In this document: positions 1 to 9,130 of the stretch, piece by piece
Layout: the number at the start of each line of letters is the position of its first letter
Position numbering within the stretch: the stretch's first letter is position 1
Origin: Bacteroidota bacterium
GTDB lineage: Bacteria > Bacteroidota > Bacteroidia > Chitinophagales > Chitinophagaceae
Direction of reading: 5' to 3'
Assembly: GCA_029558715.1 (NCBI GenBank)
Contig: JAKQEA010000098.1
Coordinates: 1-64,000 of the forward strand
DNA: 64,000 bases
Translations under genes and position numbers: made by a program
The notes under the pieces: model-generated
Seen by the model: the letters and a program-made list of their open reading frames with translations, nothing else
The model's database searches: none
Told to the model about the DNA's origin: nothing

Positions 1-332
1 TCAAGGACTTTAAGAGGTTTAGATAAATCAACTGTTTGCTTCAACGCCTGCTCTAAAAACATACTGCTGGCTTCCTGCACATAATAACAACCCGCATGAA
101 ACAGGGGATCGAAAGTAAATGATGGACGGGATTCAAGGTAATAGCCATATTCTGACCAAGGAACAGCCCCCCCACCCCCCAAGGAGGGGATTCGGGAAAT
201 ATCTGTTATTTTGAATGGATTAATTCTTACTGATGTTACCTGCACACCGGAAGCATGAACTTTCTCAAAAGATTCTTTGTTGAAACCTTTAATGTCTTTT
301 AATGATGATAATAACTTCTCAGGTAGCACCAC
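1..332 (-). CDS. RsmB/RsmF-type 16S rRNA (cytosine-C5)-methyltransferase, N-terminal part only
   Basis: The first about 110 codons of a minus-strand gene that runs off the left edge. The translation begins with LPEKLLSSLKDIKGF and continues through VTSVRINP, then VPWSEYGYYLESRPSFTFDP, LFHAGCYYVQEASSMFLEQAL and VDLSKPLKVLD. This is the N-terminal RNA-binding part of Nol1/Nop2/Sun-family methyltransferases, leading into SAM motif I. Such enzymes put m5C on 16S rRNA using S-adenosylmethionine. No ATG is in frame; two adjacent GTG codons (330-332 and 327-329) follow an in-frame TAG, so a GTG start is likely. Odd point: a glycine-rich insert (SLGGGGA) encoded by a G-rich run at about 166-187 interrupts the otherwise conserved block between RIP and VPW. 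The catalytic cysteines lie outside the window. Confidence 0.85.
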   Translation of the reverse strand, partial: MVLPEKLLSSLKDIKGFNKESFEKVHASGVQVTSVRINPFKITDISRIPSLGGGGAVPWSEYGYYLESRPSFTFDPLFHAGCYYVQEASSMFLEQALKQTVDLSKPLKVL

Positions 333-333
333 C

Positions 334-366
334 CAAATCTAAACTAAATCTTCTTATAAAATCAAA
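334..366 (-). promoter_or_regulatory. Candidate Bacteroidota promoter for the rRNA methyltransferase gene
   Basis: On the minus strand TAGATTTG (334-341) matches the TAnnTTTG -7 box, and TTTG (363-366) lies 21 bases upstream, close to the usual 19-20. Transcription would begin almost at the GTG start, implying a very short or absent leader. This is a sequence match only. Confidence 0.4.
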
Positions 367-380
367 GCCTTATTCCTGTT

Positions 381-1262
381 TCACTCGCTATATTGTTTTT
401 TTGCCATCAGGAACAGTTCTTTTAAAACATCTCTCTTTGTTAATAAGTCCTCATTGCTAATTCTTATACGATACCTGGAAAGTTTGACATTATAACCCAT
501 ATCATCAAGGTCATTATTTTCTATTAATGAATCTATATTTTCAGATTTCGTAGTTAGAAGAACTAAAACAAAGTGATTTCTTTTTCGTATTCGCAGCCTT
601 ATAAAAGGCACTAATTGTCCATTCTGGCTAATTCTTACATTACTCTTTGTATAAATGAACTGATAGCATTCCTCAGTTTCATTAATTATTTCCAAAAATT
701 TATCAGCAAGAAGCACTGTTTCGTTTGATGCTCTTTTTATCCAAAAATCTCTATTTGTTGAGGTTTGCTGAACTTCTCTCTCCTCATCTTCGTCAACAAA
801 TCCAAGTGGCATTTCATCCAATACCTTTGTAAACACAAGTCCAATATCGTCTCCGAACTTAAAAGCTTTCATCTGAATAGCAACAAGAGGAATAAATCCA
901 TTAAAAAGACTTATTACATTCAAAAACCTACTTGTTATATCTTCAGCAATTATCACAGCGCAATGGTCATATTGAGGATATCTTTTTCTTTCTATTTCCC
1001 AATACTCTATTGTTCTGATAACATGAGATTCGTCCGTCTTTCCGAGTTGTATTTCGACTTCATATCTTCTGTAAGTTTCGGGGTCTTGAAAAAGCAAATC
1101 AAGTCTTCCAGCTCTTGGCTGCATCCGTTCCATATCTTTTAATATGAGGTCGCCAAGTCCTATAATAGATGGGTCTTCAGCTATTTTGGCTTGAATAATT
1201 CTCTCAGTAATTTCTGGATGATCTCTGATACTTATTTGCTCAGGTTTAAAAAGCTTACTCAT
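381..1262 (-). CDS. Hypothetical protein with a PD-(D/E)XK nuclease-like N-terminal domain
   Basis: 293 residues, no signal peptide or membrane segment. Residues 50-110 hold GRLDLLF, then YEVEIQLGKTDESHVIRTIEYW and later HCAVIIAEDI. A D, then ExQ on adjacent strands followed by a helix, is the arrangement of the PD-(D/E)XK restriction-endonuclease-like fold. The C-terminal third (from about 170) is a separate alpha/beta region ending in RYRIRISNEDL. Relatives are, as far as I recall, uncharacterised proteins in accessory regions of diverse bacteria. The gene is more AT-rich than its neighbours and has no obvious partner: the next gene upstream is pntB and the next downstream the rRNA methyltransferase. 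A role in DNA or RNA cleavage is inference from the fold; no defence partner is visible. Confidence 0.6.
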   Translation of the reverse strand: MSKLFKPEQISIRDHPEITERIIQAKIAEDPSIIGLGDLILKDMERMQPRAGRLDLLFQDPETYRRYEVEIQLGKTDESHVIRTIEYWEIERKRYPQYDHCAVIIAEDITSRFLNVISLFNGFIPLVAIQMKAFKFGDDIGLVFTKVLDEMPLGFVDEDEEREVQQTSTNRDFWIKRASNETVLLADKFLEIINETEECYQFIYTKSNVRISQNGQLVPFIRLRIRKRNHFVLVLLTTKSENIDSLIENNDLDDMGYNVKLSRYRIRISNEDLLTKRDVLKELFLMAKKQYSE

Positions 1263-1317
1263 AATAAAATGAATTGAAACTTTATTATTCGTTCTAAGGG
1301 TTGGATAAACTTTAGTA

Positions 1318-2730
1318 CTATAGATTTTTTATTTCACTAATCAAATCTTGCAATACTTTCTTTGCATCACCAAATAACATAGAAGTTTTGGGTTGAAAGA
1401 ACAGATCGTTTTCTATGCCTGCATAACCGGGCTTCATGCTTCGTTTATTTACAATTACGTTTTTGGAAAGACCCACATCCAGTATAGGCATTCCGTATAT
1501 AGGAGAGGAAGGGTCTGTTTTGGCGGCAGGATTCACAACATCATTAGCACCAAGAATCAGCACCACATCAACCGATGGGAACTCTTCATTGGCCTGTTCC
1601 ATTTCAATCAGCTTGTCATAACTAACATCCGCTTCCGCAAGTAATACGTTCATATGCCCGGGCATTCTTCCGGCAACAGGGTGAATAGCATATTTCACTT
1701 CAACTCCTTTCGCTTCAAGCATTTTTTGTAATTCATGGCATGTGTGTTGTGCCTGTGCCACAGCCAGGCCATAACCTGGAACAATCATCACCTTATTAGC
1801 AAAGCTCATCACAACGGCGGAGTCATTGAGTGTGATTTCCTTATAAGACCCTTGCTGTTTGCTTCCTACAGCTGTGCTTCCTCCCCCAAATGAGCCAATT
1901 AACACATTGGTGAGTGAACGGTTCATGGCCTTACACATCAGTACCGTAAGGATTGTTCCCGCCGCTCCAACTAAAATACCTCCGGTAAACACAACCTTAT
2001 TGTCATAAAGAAAACCACCACAGGCTGCAGACAAACCACTGAGAGAATTTAATAAAGAAATCACTACGGGCATATCCGCACCGCCAATAGGCATTACAAA
2101 AAAAACTCCATAAACGATTGTCAGAAAAAACAACCCATAAAACAGTAACATGGTATCACCGGAGTACAAATTGGCGCCAATATAAACAGACAACCCAATG
2201 CTGGTAAGCAATAATATGATGTTTATTATATGCTGCCCTTTAAATGAAAAGTCCTTTACTTTACCACTCAGCTTGCCCCATGCAATCAGGCTCCCAGAAA
2301 AGGTAATATTGCCTAGGATAACACCTGAAAAAAGGATAGCAAGTATTCCGGGTGTGGCCTGATCGGGCGGAAAACCGAGTTCAGCAAGATGTGTGAATTC
2401 AACAACCGAAATCAAAGTGGCAGAGGCACCGCCCAGCCCATTAAATAAACTAACCATTTCCGGCATAGCGGTCATCTTTATCCTTTTAGCTGCTAGTACA
2501 CCGATAACAGTTCCTGTTGCGATGCCTCCAAAAATCCATATATGATTTTTGAGGGGGCTGCCGTCACTGTTGCGAAAAAGAAAAATAGTTCCCAAAATAG
2601 CTGCAAGCATGCCAATTCCAGCCACTATATTGCCCCTGCGGGCAGATGCGGGGTTCGACATCATTTTCAATCCCATTATGAAGGTTACTGCACCAATGAT
2701 ATAAATGATACTTAAAATTGATTCTCCCAT
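1318..2730 (-). CDS. pntB: NAD(P) transhydrogenase subunit beta
   Basis: 470 residues, the usual length. The N-terminal half (1 to about 265) is a chain of hydrophobic helices forming part of the membrane domain II. The C-terminal part (about 285-470) is the NADP(H)-binding domain III, recognisable by GYGLAVAQAQH, HPVAGRMPGHMNVLLAEA, LILGANDVVNPAA and KRSMKPGYAGIEN. With the alpha subunits it couples hydride transfer from NADH to NADP+ to inward proton flow, supplying NADPH. It is the last gene of pntAA-pntAB-pntB, 18 bases after the middle gene. Confidence 0.96.
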   Translation of the reverse strand: MGESILSIIYIIGAVTFIMGLKMMSNPASARRGNIVAGIGMLAAILGTIFLFRNSDGSPLKNHIWIFGGIATGTVIGVLAAKRIKMTAMPEMVSLFNGLGGASATLISVVEFTHLAELGFPPDQATPGILAILFSGVILGNITFSGSLIAWGKLSGKVKDFSFKGQHIINIILLLTSIGLSVYIGANLYSGDTMLLFYGLFFLTIVYGVFFVMPIGGADMPVVISLLNSLSGLSAACGGFLYDNKVVFTGGILVGAAGTILTVLMCKAMNRSLTNVLIGSFGGGSTAVGSKQQGSYKEITLNDSAVVMSFANKVMIVPGYGLAVAQAQHTCHELQKMLEAKGVEVKYAIHPVAGRMPGHMNVLLAEADVSYDKLIEMEQANEEFPSVDVVLILGANDVVNPAAKTDPSSPIYGMPILDVGLSKNVIVNKRSMKPGYAGIENDLFFQPKTSMLFGDAKKVLQDLISEIKNL

Positions 2731-2748
2731 GTTGAACTTTTTATCCGG

Positions 2749-3057
2749 TTATTTCTTCTTTTTAAACATTTCCAGCATTCTGTCTGTCACTACAAAACCT
2801 CCAACAACATTGATTGTACCTAATACTACTGCCATAAACCCTAATATGAGGGCTACATAATTATTATTGGCTGCCCGCCCCATAACAATAATAGCCCCCA
2901 TTATAACGACACCACTTATTGCATTGGCATGACTCATCAATGGTGTATGCAGCACAGCCGGAACCCTCGCAATGACCACGAATCCAAGAAATATTACAAG
3001 CACCAGAATGTAAATCATTTGCTCATTGGCATGAATCCAGTTTAATACTATTTCCAT
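2749..3057 (-). CDS. pntAB: NAD(P) transhydrogenase subunit alpha part 2 (membrane part)
   Basis: 102 residues with three hydrophobic helices, ending in a lysine-rich tail (MFKKKK). It corresponds to the membrane-spanning C-terminal part of the single-chain E. coli PntA; in Bacteroidota and Alphaproteobacteria it is a separate gene, as here. The motif HTPLMSHANAISGV (about residues 37-50) is typical of this subunit. Together with PntB it forms the proton channel. Confidence 0.94.
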   Translation of the reverse strand: MEIVLNWIHANEQMIYILVLVIFLGFVVIARVPAVLHTPLMSHANAISGVVIMGAIIVMGRAANNNYVALILGFMAVVLGTINVVGGFVVTDRMLEMFKKKK

Positions 3058-3078
3058 ATGCAGGTTTTATATATAATT

Positions 3079-4194
3079 TTAATTTCCTTTTACCCTTTCA
3101 TGTACTACTACTCCGTTATGGGTTATACAACAACCTTTAACAAGGTCATCTTCCCAGTTCAGATGCAGATTTCCGTCTTTGTCTGTAATTAGATGTAAAA
3201 AATTCAGGACGTTTTTCCCATAAACTTTACTGGCATCTGACGGCATAGTGGATTGTAACGATGAATTACCAATAATGCTGATCCCATTATACCAGGTAAT
3301 TTCGTTATTCTTAGTAAAGGGGGTATTGCCGCCGGTTACTGCAGCCAGATCAACAATAACAGATCCATTTCTCATTGTCTTCAACATTTCCTCTGTAATA
3401 AGTATAGGAGCCTTTTTACCCGGAATTTGTGCCGTGGTAATAACAATATCCGCCTTAGCCATGCTATCCGCAATTTTTTGTTGCTGCTTTTGCCTGTACT
3501 CCTCTGTTTGTTCCACTGCATATCCCCCTGCCTTACTGGAATCTGCAGCGCCTCCCACTTCAATGAATTTTGCTCCCAGGCTCATTACTTCCTCTTTAAC
3601 TGCAGGTCTTGTATCAAAAACCTCCACCACAGCTCCTAAACGTCTGGCGGTAGCAATGGCCTGTAATCCCGCTACGCCAGCTCCCAGTATCAGCACTTTT
3701 GCCGGCTTAATGCTTCCCGCTGCAGTCATGAACATAGGGAAATATCTTCCATAAGAATTAGCTGCTACTAATACAGCCTTATACCCTGCTATGTTCGCCT
3801 GTGAACTCAAAATATCCATTGCCTGGGCTCTCGTAGTGCGGGGCAGCATATCAAGAGAAAAGCTGGTTAAGCCGGCAACTGCCCATTGTTTCATTAATTC
3901 AGTACTATATAAAGGCTGGAAAACCCCTATAAGAATTTTTGATTTAAGATACTGAACATCTGATTCTGCCGGAGGGTGAATAGCCAGAATAATATCAGAA
4001 TCAGCAAATACTTTGTTACGGTCTTTTATTTGTGCGCCGGCGTTTACATAGTCAGAATTACTGCAAAAGGCCTTTTCTCCGGCTCCATCCTCAACAATTG
4101 TTCTGATACCTTTTTTTTGAAGAGCAGATATTGACTCAGCCAGCATTGAAACTCTTGTTTCATGGGCAGGTTCTTTTAAAACACCAATCGTCAT
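3079..4194 (-). CDS. pntAA: NAD(P) transhydrogenase subunit alpha part 1 (NAD-binding, soluble)
   Basis: 371 residues, cytoplasmic domain I. It starts MTIGVLKEP as in the alanine dehydrogenase/PNT family. The second half holds the dinucleotide-binding fold VLILGAGVAGLQAIATARRLGA with an acidic VEVFDTRP at the next strand, and the mobile-loop region around AQIPGKKAPILI. It binds NAD(H) and passes hydride to the NADP(H) site on PntB. First gene of the operon; a TATCTTTA sequence (4208-4215, minus strand) one base off the -7 consensus lies just upstream. Confidence 0.95.
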   Translation of the reverse strand: MTIGVLKEPAHETRVSMLAESISALQKKGIRTIVEDGAGEKAFCSNSDYVNAGAQIKDRNKVFADSDIILAIHPPAESDVQYLKSKILIGVFQPLYSTELMKQWAVAGLTSFSLDMLPRTTRAQAMDILSSQANIAGYKAVLVAANSYGRYFPMFMTAAGSIKPAKVLILGAGVAGLQAIATARRLGAVVEVFDTRPAVKEEVMSLGAKFIEVGGAADSSKAGGYAVEQTEEYRQKQQQKIADSMAKADIVITTAQIPGKKAPILITEEMLKTMRNGSVIVDLAAVTGGNTPFTKNNEITWYNGISIIGNSSLQSTMPSDASKVYGKNVLNFLHLITDKDGNLHLNWEDDLVKGCCITHNGVVVHERVKGN

Positions 4195-4319
4195 AATAAA
4201 TCTGGATTAAAGATAGAAAATTGAATTTTCTGTTGGGTGTGAAGATATTGATTTTTGGGAGAGCGGCACAGCCTGAAAAATTGATTTTCTTCAGGCAGCA
4301 GCCTGTTATTTATCAACTA

Positions 4320-5117
4320 CTAAAAACGAATACTGAAATGCTGTTTTTCCCTGAATTCATCCCTGAAAAATACAACGCCTATAAAGAAAAGATCAACGGT
4401 ACAGCGTACTGAAGGATGGTCTTTAATGGTCTTCCATACCTGCTCCATTTCACTGCTCCAGTGAATGTCATCAAAGACAAGAATAGATTCATGATGCATT
4501 TTAGGCAGTAGTTGATTAAAATATCGTTCTGTTGGTTCCTGGCGGTGATTTCCATCAATGAATGCAAAATCAATAAAAGGAATTTTTTCAAGCAACCCGG
4601 GCAACATCAGGTCAAAATTCCCTTCTATCATTTCTATATTTCTTAATGATAATCTTTCAAAATTTTGCCTTGCCACTGATGCAATCTCCTTCGCCCCTTC
4701 CATTGTAATCAACTTTGCATCTGGTTTAGCCAGCGAAAGATAGGATGTCGTTATACCCAGCGATGTACCTAATTCTAAAATAGTTTGTGGCTGGTAATAC
4801 TTTATTATTCTGTGTAACAACTGGCCATACTTCTTTGACTTGGCTGCATTGCGTGCTATCGACTTAATACTCCGTTGATTCTTCCGTAAAAAAGCCGACC
4901 CTGCACCAAAATCTTCTACCACAAACATCCTCGAATCTTTTAATAACTGGCGGCGCAGGTTTTCAACAGTTTCATATGAATCATATTTCTGCTGATCATT
5001 CAGTATCTTAATAATAAATTGAAAAACAAAAGGAGAGTGCATACCATGTCCTTTACCATTCAAAGCGGTGCAATAGTAACGGAGATATTTTATGGCTAAA
5101 TGGGGAACAGAGTACAT
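4320..5117 (-). CDS. Class I SAM-dependent methyltransferase, O-methyltransferase-like
   Basis: 265 residues. The N-terminal third contains GKGHGMHSPFVFQF, a motif I associate with a Bacteroidota-specific methyltransferase group. The Rossmann part runs from about residue 112: ILELGTSLGITTSYLSLA is SAM motif I, LITMEGAK the acidic end of strand 2, FIDFAFIDGNH strand 4 and ILVFDDIHWS strand 5. The substrate is unknown. It follows folA by 21 bases, so it probably belongs to the thyA-folA transcript; a link to folate or dTMP metabolism is not shown by the sequence. Confidence 0.8.
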   Translation of the reverse strand: MYSVPHLAIKYLRYYCTALNGKGHGMHSPFVFQFIIKILNDQQKYDSYETVENLRRQLLKDSRMFVVEDFGAGSAFLRKNQRSIKSIARNAAKSKKYGQLLHRIIKYYQPQTILELGTSLGITTSYLSLAKPDAKLITMEGAKEIASVARQNFERLSLRNIEMIEGNFDLMLPGLLEKIPFIDFAFIDGNHRQEPTERYFNQLLPKMHHESILVFDDIHWSSEMEQVWKTIKDHPSVRCTVDLFFIGVVFFRDEFREKQHFSIRF

Positions 5118-5138
5118 TGCTGCAATAAAATTCTTTGA

Positions 5139-5633
5139 TTATCCAATTCTCTCCCATACCTGGAAAGAATAATTATAAGCATTTTTTTCATCGGCCTCAT
5201 GATTTCGTTGACTAACAAGGTACCAGTGCTGAGGATCTATTGAAGGGAAAAAAGTATCCGCATCCGGCTCTGCCTCCACACGGGTCAGGTATATTCTTTT
5301 GGCTTTGTCAAAAAGGGCTCTGTAAATTTCACCTCCCCCAATCACCATTACTTCTTTGGCGTCAGTTTCTTTTGCAACAAATAAGGCGTCATCAATACTT
5401 TTTACCGGTACTGTTGATACTGCACTCCAATCAACCTGTCGTGTAATAACAATATTTTTTCGTCCGGGTAATGCTTTCCCTAAAGATTCAAACGTTTTCC
5501 TGCCCATAACCACCGGCATACCCCATGTCACATTTTTAAAATGCTTCATATCATTAGGCAAATGCCAGGGCATTGTTCCATCTTTCCCTATTGCATTATT
5601 AGTAGCAGCGGCCACAACAAGAGAAATAATCAT
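5139..5633 (-). CDS. folA: Dihydrofolate reductase
   Basis: 164 residues, normal for bacterial DHFR. Recognised by IGKDGTMPWHLPNDMKHFK near the N-terminus, GMPVVMGRKTFESLGKALPGRKNIVITR (positions about 38-66, NADPH site) and VIGGGEIYRAL near 100. It reduces dihydrofolate to tetrahydrofolate with NADPH, replacing the folate oxidised by ThyA, whose gene is 41 bases upstream. Confidence 0.96.
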   Translation of the reverse strand: MIISLVVAAATNNAIGKDGTMPWHLPNDMKHFKNVTWGMPVVMGRKTFESLGKALPGRKNIVITRQVDWSAVSTVPVKSIDDALFVAKETDAKEVMVIGGGEIYRALFDKAKRIYLTRVEAEPDADTFFPSIDPQHWYLVSQRNHEADEKNAYNYSFQVWERIG

Positions 5634-5674
5634 TAGTCAGGGAGCTTTAGTCAGAAGTAAAGATACCAATAGTT

Positions 5675-6469
5675 CTATACTGCCACCGGTGCCTTTATTG
5701 CAGGGTGACATTGATAATTTTCCAGTGTAAAATCTTCAAAATTGAAAGTAAAAATATCTTTGACTGCCGGGTTAAGTTTCATTGCCGGAAGCGGAAAAGG
5801 CTTACGGCTTAATTGCAGTTTTACCTGCTCCACATGGTTGCTGTAAATATGTACATCGCCGAACGTATGCACAAACTCGCCGGGTTCGAGGTCACAAACC
5901 TGTGCGATCATCATGGTCAATAAAGCATATGATGCAATGTTGAAAGGAACACCTAAGAAAACATCTGCACTTCTTTGATATAGCTGACAACTTAGTTTTC
6001 CATTAGCCACATAAAACTGGAACATATTATGGCAGGGCATCAGTGCCATATCGGGCAAATCAGCCACATTCCATGCACTAACTATCAGGCGGCGACTATC
6101 GGGGTTCTTTTTTATTTGGGTAATCAAATCAGAGATCTGGTCAACTACTTTGCCGTCCTTTCCTTCCCAGCTACGCCATTGCTTACCATACACCGGACCA
6201 AGTTCACCATTCTCATCCGCCCATTCATCCCAGATCTTCACCCCATGTTCTTTCAGGTAAGCTATATTAGTTTCTCCCTTTAAGAACCATAATAACTCAT
6301 AAATAATACTTTTCAGGTGTACCTTTTTTGTTGTCACCAAAGGGAATCCTTTTTGCAGATCGAACCGCATCTGGTAGCCAAAAACACTCTGCGTACCGGT
6401 GCCTGTACGGTCCGTTTTATGAACTCCGGTGTCTGAAATGTGTCTGAGGAGATCAAGGTATTGTTGCAT
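5675..6469 (-). CDS. thyA: Thymidylate synthase
   Basis: 264 residues when started at the ATG at 6469 (MQQYLDLL), which matches the usual ThyA N-terminus; an ATG 15 bases upstream would add five unusual residues. Motifs: [12 protein letters not shown], the catalytic cysteine in [11 protein letters not shown], and [20 protein letters not shown] for dUMP and folate binding. It methylates dUMP to dTMP using 5,10-methylene-THF and produces dihydrofolate. First of thyA-folA-methyltransferase. Confidence 0.96.
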   Translation of the reverse strand: MQQYLDLLRHISDTGVHKTDRTGTGTQSVFGYQMRFDLQKGFPLVTTKKVHLKSIIYELLWFLKGETNIAYLKEHGVKIWDEWADENGELGPVYGKQWRSWEGKDGKVVDQISDLITQIKKNPDSRRLIVSAWNVADLPDMALMPCHNMFQFYVANGKLSCQLYQRSADVFLGVPFNIASYALLTMMIAQVCDLEPGEFVHTFGDVHIYSNHVEQVKLQLSRKPFPLPAMKLNPAVKDIFTFNFEDFTLENYQCHPAIKAPVAV

Positions 6470-6549
6470 GCCTGCAAGGTACAACTTAAGCCAGCAGCTA
6501 TATACATTAAACTGCTGCCTGTGGGGAAACTGTGGATTGAAAAAGACTG

Positions 6550-7449
6550 CTAATCGGGATTTTCCACATCTATATCCCCCAGTAACAACCTATCTTTTAC
6601 TTTAAGGAAAGCAAACCGAACTATTCTCCGGCCACAGTTCAACGGTTGCACAATCCAGTAGCCTTCTGATTCTTTTTCGGCACTGATCTTATCAAAACTG
6701 TAATCCTCGCAATCATTCATCACCAGTTTCACCTTTTGTATCAGGTCTGCCGTCATCTTATTTTCAGCAGCATCATTCATATTTACCGGGGATTTCCAAT
6801 TCCGCACCTGGTCATCACCACGATAAACTATATAAGTACTGAATGCGGAGAGGTTGTCGCTTTTAGCCATCGCCACCATCTCCTTTACCTGGTTCCGGAG
6901 AGCCGTTGCAAACGCTGGTTTTTCCAAATCCAGTGCAACTTTTGCCTGCGAGCTGTTTGCCAGTGAAGTGTCTCTCATTTCAAAAGCACTTAAAGGATTA
7001 GGTATTTCCAATAAATACTCCCTATCGTTTTGTTTCTTTACGATCAGTATCAGGTCATCATACAATTTTCCATTATACTCATAGATAATCACCATAGCCT
7101 GCATTATACTCTGTGAATATGGATTGTAAACGACTGCTTCTTTTATGAATATCTTATCGGGGTCAATTACATTCTTCTTTATTCCTTCGCTGATCTTGTT
7201 CCAGTTGTCAACTAGTTTTCTTCTATTGATGGTTCGAAAAGAGTCTATCTCTGTATCAGTCCTGTCCGGAACATCCTTCCCCAATGACCTGTAAAACTCA
7301 TTTGTAGGCAAGTACTTTTCCAGGATGGCAAACTCTCCCTGTTGGAAAGAACGCAGGAAAGCCTGGTCCAATGTTGCAGGTACATTCTTGCCTTTACAAG
7401 ATGCTAAAAGCAGTAACAGAAATACCAGGATTCGTTGAAATATTTGCAT
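6550..7449 (-). CDS. Hypothetical lipoprotein
   Basis: 299 residues. [21 protein letters not shown] is a short lipoprotein signal with the lipobox LASC, so the mature protein probably starts at the cysteine near residue 18 and sits in the cell envelope. The rest has no motif I recognise; the composition (many D, K, N, Y) fits a periplasmic or surface alpha/beta protein. It lies upstream of thyA on the same strand (80 bases apart) and is divergent from the secreted protein at 7598. Confidence 0.7.
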   Translation of the reverse strand: MQIFQRILVFLLLLLASCKGKNVPATLDQAFLRSFQQGEFAILEKYLPTNEFYRSLGKDVPDRTDTEIDSFRTINRRKLVDNWNKISEGIKKNVIDPDKIFIKEAVVYNPYSQSIMQAMVIIYEYNGKLYDDLILIVKKQNDREYLLEIPNPLSAFEMRDTSLANSSQAKVALDLEKPAFATALRNQVKEMVAMAKSDNLSAFSTYIVYRGDDQVRNWKSPVNMNDAAENKMTADLIQKVKLVMNDCEDYSFDKISAEKESEGYWIVQPLNCGRRIVRFAFLKVKDRLLLGDIDVENPD

Positions 7450-7569
7450 AAATGCCCTTTATTGCAAAATAAGCCACCCGGACCTGTTTTTTATACCCGG
7501 CACAGGGTATATATGAGACTTGCCTGTTAGGTTTAAAAACAGTCAATGCAACGATTCGGGCTTTGCCTG

Positions 7570-7577
7570 TATCTTTG
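7570..7577 (+). promoter_or_regulatory. Candidate -7 box for the secreted protein at 7598
   Basis: TATCTTTG, a perfect match to the Bacteroidota TAnnTTTG box, ends 20 bases before the ATG at 7598. No TTTG at the expected upstream spacing. Confidence 0.5.
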
Positions 7578-7597
7578 ACAAGTATTAAAATTATGCC

Positions 7598-8605
7598 ATG
7601 AAATTGATAGTAACCCTATTTTTTGTCTCACTGCTTTCTCTCACCCTTCCGCCTGTTTTTTCGCAAAACAGTATTTCGGACACTACGAAACTTGAAAAAA
7701 AGATCTCGATATTAAATGAAAAAATATTTGCCAACTTTCCTGCTACAGCAGTTGTAAGCCCAAGAGTGGCAGATATAATGGCTGCAGATCCAAACGAAAA
7801 TAAAGAAACAAGAATCATTTATGACATCGGGAATATGAAGCTTGTTTTATTTGCTCAGGAACTTTTCTCCTTCACCGGTAATAAATTATTTGAAGACATT
7901 TCAAAACAGGAAGAACCCGATTTTAATTTTCAAAGAAAGGAGCTTACTAATGCTGATTCAATTATTACAGTACTGTCCACTCCTACTCTTTTCGATACTT
8001 CTGCCAGTGCTATCCTGGTAAATAGCCTCCTGGTAAAAACTCCTGACAATACTGTTTGCCGTATTGATGCATATATCAATCCTCCGGCTTTAAACAGTAA
8101 GGATGAATACATCAGGCTTACAGAAAATATATTTAAAACAATCTCAAAAGGTAACAGAAGGATATCACTCGAACCAAGGGAGGAGACCTTTAAGATTCCC
8201 GGTACTACCGGAACATTCAGCTTCAAACTACCTAAGAATTATTTTGTAACTATTGATGAAAAATATGATTTTTCGGTCTTTAAAATAAACCAGTTCAAAC
8301 ATATTTCCGACACCACCTACACCAGTTTAACAATCTATACCGGTCGCTACCCTACTCACTTCTATAAAGAGTATGGGCTAACAGAAGACAAATCAGAAAA
8401 AACAAAAGGGATTTTTCTTGAAAAGAATATTGATTGGTTATATTTTAAAGATGACAGCCATAGTTTTTTTCTTAAAGAACAGATCGTTCCCGCTGAAGAG
8501 TTAAACCCCGGCCTGGTAATGCATATAGCTCTACTAAGCAATAAAAAAAGTGTAATCGATGAACTATCCGAAATTGTAAAAACGATAAAAATGACCCGGC
8601 AGTAG
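7598..8605 (+). CDS. Hypothetical secreted protein
   Basis: 335 residues with a clear Sec signal peptide (hydrophobic core to about residue 20, cleavage near VFSQ-NS). The remainder is soluble and rich in beta-strand-forming stretches; I see no catalytic motif and no T9SS sorting domain. The segment around TGTFSFKLPKNYFVTIDEKYDFSVFKI may start a second domain, since it resembles the first strands of a repeated beta-rich unit, but this is weak. Exported to the periplasm by inference. Confidence 0.65.
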   Translation: MKLIVTLFFVSLLSLTLPPVFSQNSISDTTKLEKKISILNEKIFANFPATAVVSPRVADIMAADPNENKETRIIYDIGNMKLVLFAQELFSFTGNKLFEDISKQEEPDFNFQRKELTNADSIITVLSTPTLFDTSASAILVNSLLVKTPDNTVCRIDAYINPPALNSKDEYIRLTENIFKTISKGNRRISLEPREETFKIPGTTGTFSFKLPKNYFVTIDEKYDFSVFKINQFKHISDTTYTSLTIYTGRYPTHFYKEYGLTEDKSEKTKGIFLEKNIDWLYFKDDSHSFFLKEQIVPAEELNPGLVMHIALLSNKKSVIDELSEIVKTIKMTRQ

Positions 8606-8734
8606 TTTTTAAGCTTCCTTTATCCTCCCTAACCGGCAATCAGGCAGCATCCGGCATATTTAATTTGACAAACAACATCGGAAAAGTTGATTTACGTCAG
8701 CTGATATGTTGATCTGTCATACTTACTTTTAAGT

Positions 8735-9127
8735 ATGCTAAACACTAAAAGATTATACAAAGAGTTGGGTAACCTCTTTTATTCGATAGCAGCAGCCGAT
8801 AAAAGGATCAGGCCGGAAGAAAGAGAAGTGCTGCATAATGAAATTCAATATGCATGGAAACATCATGATCACAGCACCGACCGCTTTGGCACTGACAGGG
8901 CATTCCTTATTGAGTTTGAATTTGAAACGATGGAAGATGAGTTTGAAAGTGCCGAAAATGCTTTTACTTCCTTTGAAAATTTCTTTACAGAAAATGAAAA
9001 GGAAATTGACCAGGCAAGTCGGGTCAAAATATTTAACAGCGCCAGGCATATTGCAGAAAGCGTAAGAAAAATAAACGCAAATGAATTAGTGTACCTGGTT
9101 CGTCTTAAAAAGATTCTAAAGCTGTAA
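8735..9127 (+). CDS. Small hypothetical protein, TerB-like N-terminus
   Basis: 130 residues, soluble and highly charged, mainly helical. The opening LGNLFYSIAAADKRIRPEERE resembles the first helices of TerB/DjlA-like domains, in which an acidic loop follows a helix pair. The remaining pattern does not let me go further. It is convergent with the proline dehydrogenase gene, with three bases between the two stops. Confidence 0.6.
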   Translation: MLNTKRLYKELGNLFYSIAAADKRIRPEEREVLHNEIQYAWKHHDHSTDRFGTDRAFLIEFEFETMEDEFESAENAFTSFENFFTENEKEIDQASRVKIFNSARHIAESVRKINANELVYLVRLKKILKL

Positions 9128-9130
9128 TCT

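Noticed and set aside
3248-3754. 168-codon plus-strand frame over pntAA
   Set aside because: Antisense to a well-recognised gene, with no family resemblance.
4270-4296. GCCTGAA/TTCAGGC hairpin after the methyltransferase gene
   Set aside because: The loop is long and AT-rich and no T-run follows the stem on the minus strand, so it is not supported as a terminator.
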